Below are positions 7,901-12,578 of a stretch of 12,578 bases of DNA, piece after piece. Origin of the DNA: Gammaproteobacteria bacterium (GTDB lineage: Bacteria > Pseudomonadota > Gammaproteobacteria > SZUA-229); contig JAESSQ010000036.1 in assembly GCA_016764035.1 (NCBI GenBank), forward strand, positions 1 through 12,578, given 5' to 3'. Position 1 is the first letter of the stretch, and the number at the start of each line of letters is the position of its first letter. Below the pieces are notes generated by a model that saw only the letters and a program-made list of their open reading frames with translations, made no database searches and was not told the origin of the DNA. A program made the position numbers and the translations under genes.

Positions 7901-8338
7901 ATGAAATCAACCATGAAAAAATCACTATCACTTGCCATTGGCACAACGTTTGTTGCAGCTATGTCAGCATCACCTGTTGTCAATGCTGATGCCAATCCTT
8001 TTGGCATGCAAAACTTAAGCAGCGGTTACATGCAAGTTGCTGATGCACATGCTCCTGAAGGCAAGTGCGGCGAAGGCAAATGCGGTGGCGACAAAGCCAA
8101 AGAAGCTAAGTGCGGCGAAGGCAAATGTGGCGGCGACAAAAAGCACAAAGAAGCTAAATGCGGCGAAGGCAAATGTGGCGGCGACAAAAAGCACAAAGAA
8201 GCTAAATGTGGCGAAGGCAAATGTGGTGGCGACAAGAAGCACAAAGAGGCTAAATGCGGTGAAGGCAAATGTGGCGGCGACAAGAAGCACAAAGAAGCTA
8301 AATGCGGCGAAGGCAAGTGTGGTGGTGATAAAAAATAA
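7901..8338 (+). CDS. hvfA: HvfA/bufferin-type copper-binding RiPP precursor
   Basis: A secreted precursor peptide of 145 residues. The N-terminus is a Sec signal peptide: basic MKSTMKK, a hydrophobic core (about 9-23), and likely cleavage after Ala29 or Ala31 (VNADA-NPF). After a short spacer come six tandem units (residues 53-145) with 12 cysteines, two per unit, from Cys56 to Cys140. Unit 1 is EGKCGEGKCGGDK; units 2-6 are EAKCGEGKCGGDK, joined by KHK linkers. EGKCG is the known core motif of HvfA and bufferins, whose Cys is turned by an MNIO enzyme into an oxazolone-thioamide or thiooxazole (reports differ) that binds Cu(I) in the periplasm. The MNIO, DUF2063 and DoxX genes lie 2-3.5 kb downstream. 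A GGAG site (7888-7891) with 9-base spacing supports this start. A strong terminator follows. Confidence 0.9.
   Translation: MKSTMKKSLSLAIGTTFVAAMSASPVVNADANPFGMQNLSSGYMQVADAHAPEGKCGEGKCGGDKAKEAKCGEGKCGGDKKHKEAKCGEGKCGGDKKHKEAKCGEGKCGGDKKHKEAKCGEGKCGGDKKHKEAKCGEGKCGGDKK
8057..8335 (+). repeat. In-frame 48-base tandem repeats inside hvfA
   Basis: Six units: 8057-8101 (45 bases), then four 48-base units starting at 8102, 8150, 8198 and 8246, and a final 42-base unit from 8294. Units 2-6 encode identical protein and differ only at synonymous third positions (for example tgc/tgt, ggc/ggt, aaa/aag). This points to expansion by tandem duplication with selection on the peptide. Copy number could vary between strains by slippage, each step adding two cysteines while keeping frame. 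Confidence 0.95.
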
Positions 8339-8366
8339 GTTAATTTAAACTTATTTTTTTACTTAC

Positions 8367-8395
8367 AAAAAGCCCCGATTATCGGGGCTTTTTTA
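8367..8395 (+). terminator. Strong intrinsic terminator after hvfA
   Basis: AGCCCCG (8371-8377), loop ATTAT, CGGGGCT (8383-8389), then a run of T (8390-8394), preceded by an A-run from 8367. The GC-rich 7-bp stem plus T-tract is a textbook intrinsic terminator 28 bases after the hvfA stop. With its A-run it could also work from the other strand, but no minus-strand gene ends here. It should separate hvfA from the flavoprotein gene or give partial read-through. Confidence 0.93.
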
Positions 8396-8399
8396 TTAC

Positions 8400-8428
8400 T
8401 TAACACACTATTTTAAGCTAAATATAAT
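8400..8428 (+). promoter_or_regulatory. Near-consensus sigma70 promoter before the flavoprotein gene
   Basis: TTAACA (8400-8405) matches five of six -35 bases, followed by an exact 17-base spacer and a perfect -10 TATAAT (8423-8428). It starts just 5 bases after the hvfA terminator. Transcription would begin near 8435, leaving an untranslated leader of about 100 bases before the ATG at 8537. The leader is AT-rich and no riboswitch fold was recognised in it. Confidence 0.65.
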
Positions 8429-8536
8429 CAATGGTCTGCCGATAGATAGTGATAGATGTATATTATCATTACAAAAAATCAGAAATTTAATAATCAAAAA
8501 CGCAAGTTTAAGTGACTAAAAGAGAGAGAAACTAAA

Positions 8537-10090
8537 ATGTTTTCAGGAGAATCTTTTGGGCTGCAAGCTCTCGGTTGGATGGCAACCATCTTTGTCTTTT
8601 CATTAGCAATATTAATCATCTTCCTTATTGGCGTTTATATCGCCGATGTTACACAAACCAGACAAGCCATTCGACGAAACTACCCTGTTATTGGACACTT
8701 CCGGTATTTTTTTGAACACATCGGCACTTTTTTTCGACAGTATTTTTTCACCATGGATAGAGATGAAATGCCTTTTAATCGCGCACAACGCTCCTGGGTA
8801 TATCGCGCTGCCAAAGATGTTGATAATACCGTGGCCTTTGGTTCGACGCGTGACCTGAGCCCAAGCGGCACCGTGTTTTTTATCAATACGGCATTCCCAA
8901 CATTAGGTAAAGATGCGGTTAAATGCATACCCGTGGTAATCGGTGAAAACTCAGCGGCTACACCCTACACTGCACATTCAATTTTTAACATCTCCGGCAT
9001 GAGTTTTGGTGCCATTTCTAAACCTGCAGTACAAGCATTATCCTATGGTGCGTTAAAGGCTAATGCATGGATGAATACCGGTGAAGGTGGCTTATCTCCC
9101 TACCACCTGGAAAGTGGAGCCGATATCGTTTTCCAGATTGGCACGGCTAAGTATGGTGTCCGCGATAGTGAAGGTAACTTGTCTGATGAAAAACTTCGTG
9201 CCCTCTCAGCGCATGAAAGTGTACGCATGTTTGAAATAAAAATGTCTCAAGGGGCAAAACCCGGTAAAGGCGGTATATTACCTGCTGCTAAAGTTGATGA
9301 AGAAATCTCGAAGATTCGAGGTATTCCGATACATACAGATTCGATAAGCCCCAACCGCCACATCGAACTAGAAACCAATGACGACTTGATTGATATGATT
9401 CACCATATCCGAAAAGTCACCAGTAAACCGGTCGGATTTAAAGCCGTTTTTGGTGATAAAACCTGGTTATGTGAATTTCTGGAAGCCGTCAACAAACGTG
9501 GAAAAGAATACGCGCCCGACTTCATTACTGTGGACAGTGCAGACGGAGGCACCGGCGCTGCGCCAATGAGTTTGATGGACTATGTTGGTATGCCAATTCA
9601 CGAAAGCTTACCCATGGTTATTGATTCGATTTGTAAAGCAGGGCTTCGCGATAGAGTAAAAGTAATAGCATCGGGTAAATTAATTAACCCAGCAGAAGTT
9701 GCCTGGGCGCTGTGTGTGGGCGCAGACTTTATAACGTCAGCCCGAGGTTTTATGTTTTCGCTTGGCTGCATTCAGGCATTGCAATGTCATGAAAACACCT
9801 GCCCTACCGGAATTACAACACACAATAAAAAGTTACAGGGTGGTTTAGTCGCCGAACAAAAATCATCACGAGTAACCAGTTACATAAAACATATAGCGTA
9901 TGAAGTTGGTCTTATTGCGCACTCATGTGGGGTTCGTTCACCACGTGAATTAACCCGTCATCATGCCCGTGTCGTTCAGGGTAATGGCATCTCTGTCGTA
10001 CTTGCAGACATTTATCCAGATATTTGCGCTGCAAATAGCACATGCTTAGTAGAAACCAAGAAAAACATACCTAAGGTAGTACGAAATTAA
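8537..10090 (+). CDS. Membrane-anchored FMN-binding glutamate synthase family protein
   Basis: A 517-residue stand-alone homologue of the FMN/Fe-S half of the glutamate synthase large subunit (GltB central domain, COG0069). The N-terminus has one membrane helix (about 11-34) and a basic cytoplasmic linker. The TIM-barrel domain shows NISGMSFGAIS (151-161), NTGEGGLSPYH (180-190), SQGAKPGKGGILP (237-249) and DSADGGTGAAP (333-343). Cys411, Cys417 and Cys422 (CX5CX4C, then PTGI) match the cluster cysteines of glutamate synthase. The glutaminase and GXGXG domains are absent, so the physiological reaction and electron donor are unknown. It sits between the RiPP precursor and its maturation genes, with its own promoter; GAGAG about 10 bases before the ATG is the likely ribosome site. 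A role in the RiPP pathway is inference. Confidence 0.9.
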   Translation: MFSGESFGLQALGWMATIFVFSLAILIIFLIGVYIADVTQTRQAIRRNYPVIGHFRYFFEHIGTFFRQYFFTMDRDEMPFNRAQRSWVYRAAKDVDNTVAFGSTRDLSPSGTVFFINTAFPTLGKDAVKCIPVVIGENSAATPYTAHSIFNISGMSFGAISKPAVQALSYGALKANAWMNTGEGGLSPYHLESGADIVFQIGTAKYGVRDSEGNLSDEKLRALSAHESVRMFEIKMSQGAKPGKGGILPAAKVDEEISKIRGIPIHTDSISPNRHIELETNDDLIDMIHHIRKVTSKPVGFKAVFGDKTWLCEFLEAVNKRGKEYAPDFITVDSADGGTGAAPMSLMDYVGMPIHESLPMVIDSICKAGLRDRVKVIASGKLINPAEVAWALCVGADFITSARGFMFSLGCIQALQCHENTCPTGITTHNKKLQGGLVAEQKSSRVTSYIKHIAYEVGLIAHSCGVRSPRELTRHHARVVQGNGISVVLADIYPDICAANSTCLVETKKNIPKVVRN

Positions 10091-10214
10091 AAAGCGCTTT
10101 CTTGAATTATAATCACATCCATCATTGAACTATTAGTAAATATCGCCTGTCCATTAAGGCGTTGAAGTATATACTATTGATGCCACAATACGTGGTACTA
10201 AACCGAGGTTCACT
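10091..10214. other. Gap between flavoprotein and DoxX genes: small inverted repeats, no clear promoter
   Basis: It contains the perfect 10-base palindrome AAAGCGCTTT (10091-10100) just after the stop codon and a 5-bp hairpin CGCCT/AGGCG (10144-10148 and 10157-10161, 8-base loop). A -10-like TATACT (10170-10175) is present but its best -35 (CTGTCC, 17 bases upstream) matches poorly. Neither hairpin has a T-tract, so read-through from the flavoprotein gene is possible. It cannot be decided from sequence whether the DoxX-MNIO-DUF2063 group has its own promoter. Confidence 0.4.
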
Positions 10215-10832
10215 ATGGAAAAACTATGCTCTCTGGCATGCAAAGCCCAATCACTACTTAATGCAACACGTGCTGTAGATTTTCTCGGTCCGCTAGCATT
10301 ACGTTTATATTTAGTACCTATTTTCTGGATGGCCGGCACTAAAAAACTTGCCGATATAGACAGCATAACCGAATGGTTTGGCAATTCTGATTGGGGCCTT
10401 GGTTTACCTTTCCCTGAGTTTCTAGCATGGGCCGCTTCACTTACAGAAGCTGGTGGTGCAATCTTATTATTCTTCGGCATTGCTGTACGTTGGATATCTA
10501 TTCCACTTATGGCAACCATGGTTGTCGCCGCCGTAACCGTGCATTTACAAAATGGCTGGTTGGCTATTGCTGAAGGTTCTGGATTTTTTGCCTCTGACAG
10601 AACCGCCGGTGCTATCGAACGCCTCGACCGAGCAAAAGAAATATTACAGGCCAATGCTAATTACGAATGGATAACCGAAAACGGTAGTCTGGTTATATTA
10701 AATAACGGTATTGAATTTGCCGCCACTTACGTCATTATGCTACTGGTACTCTTTTTTATTGGCCCAGGCAAAGCCAGCGTTGATTACTTCATCAGCAAAA
10801 AATTTAACGCATGCAATAATTCATGTAACTAA
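10215..10832 (+). CDS. hvfX: DoxX-like membrane protein of the copper RiPP locus (HvfX type)
   Basis: A 205-residue inner-membrane protein of the DoxX family with four hydrophobic segments (about 23-40, 69-88, 91-110 and 164-183) and a long polar loop (about 112-160) between the third and fourth. LRLYLVPIFWMAGTKKL and SLTEAGGAILLFFG fit DoxX. DoxX proteins are frequent neighbours of MNIO/DUF2063 pairs in HvfA and bufferin clusters; the symbol hvfX follows that naming and is less certain than the family. Cysteine pairs of form CxxxC lie at both ends (Cys5/Cys9 and Cys200/Cys204), possible copper or redox sites. The ATG has a good ribosome site (GAGG, 10205-10208, 6-base spacing). The MNIO gene follows after 23 bases, so these are co-transcribed. 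Confidence 0.82.
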   Translation: MEKLCSLACKAQSLLNATRAVDFLGPLALRLYLVPIFWMAGTKKLADIDSITEWFGNSDWGLGLPFPEFLAWAASLTEAGGAILLFFGIAVRWISIPLMATMVVAAVTVHLQNGWLAIAEGSGFFASDRTAGAIERLDRAKEILQANANYEWITENGSLVILNNGIEFAATYVIMLLVLFFIGPGKASVDYFISKKFNACNNSCN

Positions 10833-10855
10833 AAACCTGTAATAAAAGGATAAAA

Positions 10856-11716
10856 ATGACTACTCAACACTATCCAGTTACCGGCGCAGGTCTCGGACTG
10901 CGCCGTGAAAAACTGGATGAGATGCTAACCAGCGATTTATCAGCCGTAGATTTTATGGAAGTTGCACCCGAAAACTGGATTAATGTCGGTGGCACCTTCG
11001 GTAAAAAATTCAGGCAGTTCACAGAAAAATATGATTTTGTCAGCCACGGATTATCACTCTCGATTGGCAGCCCTGCACCTCTGGATGAAAACTTTGTAAA
11101 AGATGTTGGCAAGTTTCTTAAAACACATGATATTAAACATTACTCCGAACATTTAACTTACTGTTCAGATGATGGCCACCTGTACGATCTATTACCTATA
11201 CCGTTTAGCGAAGAGGCTGTACATTATGTTGCAGAACGGATTCGTCGGGTACAGGATATTTTACAGCAGGAAATATCCATGGAAAATGCATCGTACTATA
11301 CGCCAGCACCTGGCAAAGAAATGGAAGAAATCGAGTTTATTAATGCTGTTCTCGACGAAGCCGACTGTGGTTTATTACTCGACGTAAATAACATTTATGT
11401 GAATTCGGTTAATCACCAGTACGACCCTATTGAATATTTAAAAAAACTGCCTGCTGCACGTATTCGTTACGCACATATAGCAGGGCATTATAATGAAGAT
11501 AAAGATCTAATCGTCGATACGCATGGTGCTGATGTCATTGATCCAGTCTGGGATATATTGCACAAAGCATATGAACATTTTGGTTTATTCCCCACACTGT
11601 TAGAAAGAGACTTTAATATCCCAGCTATTCCAGAACTACTAGGCGAAGTAGAACAAATCGTCAGTATTCAAAAACAATGGCAACATATCACGCCAAAAAA
11701 GTTGGCTAACCGCTGA
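10856..11716 (+). CDS. hvfB: MNIO (DUF692) multi-iron RiPP-modifying oxidase, HvfB/BufB type
   Basis: A cytoplasmic TIM-barrel enzyme of 286 residues. In the family, a cluster of two or three irons uses O2 to convert the Cys of EGKCG motifs into a heterocycle that binds Cu(I). The start GAGLGLRREKL and the motif DFMEVAPENW (32-41) are typical. Likely metal-site residues visible in conserved motifs are His64 (VSHGLS), His99 (SEHL), Glu143 (MENAS), Asp176 (LLDVNN), His207 (YAHIAGH), Asp221/His223 (DTHG) and Glu250 (LLERD); the exact ligand set is not proved here. AAGGA (10846-10850) is a good ribosome site. The DUF2063 partner starts 7 bases after the stop. The precursor is not adjacent but upstream, beyond two other genes. 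Confidence 0.93.
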   Translation: MTTQHYPVTGAGLGLRREKLDEMLTSDLSAVDFMEVAPENWINVGGTFGKKFRQFTEKYDFVSHGLSLSIGSPAPLDENFVKDVGKFLKTHDIKHYSEHLTYCSDDGHLYDLLPIPFSEEAVHYVAERIRRVQDILQQEISMENASYYTPAPGKEMEEIEFINAVLDEADCGLLLDVNNIYVNSVNHQYDPIEYLKKLPAARIRYAHIAGHYNEDKDLIVDTHGADVIDPVWDILHKAYEHFGLFPTLLERDFNIPAIPELLGEVEQIVSIQKQWQHITPKKLANR

Positions 11717-11723
11717 TAAAATT

Positions 11724-12488
11724 ATGGACTTACCCGCATTCAAAAAGCATCAATACGAATTTACTGCACACATTCGCGACCCAGATAAAAACGCAAAACC
11801 CAATGATATCGAAGATCGCCGTATGGCTATCTACCGTGACCTGTTCTACAACAATATCGAAGGTTTTATCGCCAGTGGTTTCCCCGTCATCCGTGAAATA
11901 TACAGTGATGAAAACTGGCACAAAATGGTGCGTGACTTTTTTGCCAATCATCAAAGCAAGTCTCCTTATTTTCTGGAAATATCACAGGAATTTATCGAAT
12001 ATCTGACGAATGAAAGGCAAGTACAGGATGAAGACCCTGCCGGTCTGATTGAACTAGCCCATTACGAATGGGTAGAACTTGCTCTGCATGTTTCTGATGA
12101 AACCATCGATATGAATAATATCGATGCCAATGGTGATTTACTTTCGCAACACCCTGTATTTTCACCCGTTGCCTGGCCTCTGGTTTACCAGTTCCCTGTA
12201 CACACAATGGGCCCAGATAACTTACCAGACATAGCACCTGAACAACTTACCTATCTAGTGGTTTATCGGAACCGGTCTGATCAGGTACGTTTTCTTGAAA
12301 TCAACCCGGTCACTGCGCGCCTGATAAGCCTGCTACAGGAGAATGAATCGTATACTGGCAATGATGCGATTAAACATATAATCGAAGAGATGAAACACCC
12401 TAATCCAGAAGTCGTGCAACGCGGCGGACTAGCGGCACTCGAAGAATTACAACAACATGGAATTATTCTTGGTACTAAAATCAGCTAA
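11724..12488 (+). CDS. hvfC: DUF2063 RiPP maturation partner, HvfC/BufC type
   Basis: The partner protein of the MNIO enzyme, 254 residues. In characterised systems it binds the enzyme and helps recruit the precursor leader. The N-terminal half (about 1-100) is a helical DUF2063 DNA-binding-like fold: DRRMAIYRDLFYNNIEGFI and SGFPVIREIYSDENWHKMVRDFF are family hallmarks. A central ELAHYEWVELAL segment (about 109-120) and a C-terminal alpha/beta region follow, with VYRNRSDQVRFLEINPVTARLI, resembling the peptide-recognition folds of other RiPP enzymes. No iron ligands of its own are evident. The ribosome site is weak and the gap from hvfB is 7 bases, so translation is probably coupled. It is the last gene before a palindromic repeat. 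Confidence 0.9.
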   Translation: MDLPAFKKHQYEFTAHIRDPDKNAKPNDIEDRRMAIYRDLFYNNIEGFIASGFPVIREIYSDENWHKMVRDFFANHQSKSPYFLEISQEFIEYLTNERQVQDEDPAGLIELAHYEWVELALHVSDETIDMNNIDANGDLLSQHPVFSPVAWPLVYQFPVHTMGPDNLPDIAPEQLTYLVVYRNRSDQVRFLEINPVTARLISLLQENESYTGNDAIKHIIEEMKHPNPEVVQRGGLAALEELQQHGIILGTKIS

Positions 12489-12511
12489 CGTGTAAATTCA
12501 TCCGAAAACTA

Positions 12512-12578
12512 TCATTTCGGCCATAAGGAGAAATTTTGTACACTGGTAGTTTAAGATTTCTCCCTATGGTCGAAATGA
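12512..12578. repeat. Palindromic intergenic repeat, second copy, reaching the window edge
   Basis: The left arm (12512-12536) and right arm (12554-12578) are inverted copies of 25 bases with three mismatches and a 17-base centre. The arm pattern TCATTTCGACCATA..GGAGAAAT resembles the element at 6563-6627 (TCATCTCGACG..GGAGAGAT). It starts 24 bases after hvfC and could also act as an mRNA-stabilising hairpin for the maturation genes. The element may extend past the window. Confidence 0.8.

Noticed and set aside
8015..8316. Open frames of 91 and 96 codons on the minus strand
   Set aside because: They are low-complexity antisense shadows of the hvfA repeats with no ribosome site or recognisable domain.
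8057..8335. Regularly spaced repeats that could be taken for a CRISPR array or a metallothionein gene
   Set aside because: The units are contiguous with no spacers and encode an in-frame Cys-rich peptide behind a signal peptide; the EGKCG motifs and nearby MNIO/DUF2063 genes fit a RiPP precursor better than a metallothionein.
10154..10654. A 166-codon open frame on the minus strand
   Set aside because: It is antisense to the DoxX gene, which has clear membrane segments, a good ribosome site and operon context; the antisense product resembles no family I know.

Overview
This window looks like chromosomal DNA of a gammaproteobacterium with fairly AT-rich DNA. The evidence is the gene order rsxA-B-C-D-G-E-nth, which is typical of Gammaproteobacteria, an endonuclease III that aligns with the Escherichia coli protein without gaps at every catalytic and cluster-binding residue, and a long MetG with a C-terminal tRNA-binding domain. 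Genus and species cannot be told from the sequence. All genes I can support are on the + strand.

Region 1 (1-7720) is housekeeping and conserved. It starts with the 3' half of metG, cut by the window edge at the KMSKS loop. A full Rnf/Rsx operon follows (1232-6547): a membrane complex that couples NADH/ferredoxin electron transfer to ion movement and, in enteric bacteria, keeps SoxR reduced. All six subunits are intact, with their cluster cysteines and covalent-FMN threonines visible. Next come nth (endonuclease III) and a small DUF1841 protein.

Region 2 (7721-12488) is the most interesting part: a copper-binding RiPP (ribosomally made, post-translationally modified peptide) locus of the HvfA/bufferin type. 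It holds a secreted precursor with six Cys-rich tandem units carrying EGKCG motifs, a membrane-anchored FMN/Fe-S protein of the glutamate-synthase family, a DoxX-like membrane protein, an MNIO (DUF692) multi-iron oxidase and a DUF2063 partner. In characterised systems the MNIO enzyme and its partner convert EGKCG cysteines into Cu(I)-binding heterocycles. The unusual points are the flavoprotein gene between the precursor and its maturation genes, a precursor in which EAKCG and EGKCG motifs alternate, and a strong terminator followed by a near-consensus promoter that separate the precursor transcript from the downstream genes.

Three sites (about 1061, 6563-6627 and 12512-12578) carry full or partial copies of a palindromic intergenic repeat whose arms resemble TCATYTCGAC...GGAGARATCT. 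The last copy reaches the window edge. No tRNA, rRNA, CRISPR array, transposase or integrase was seen.
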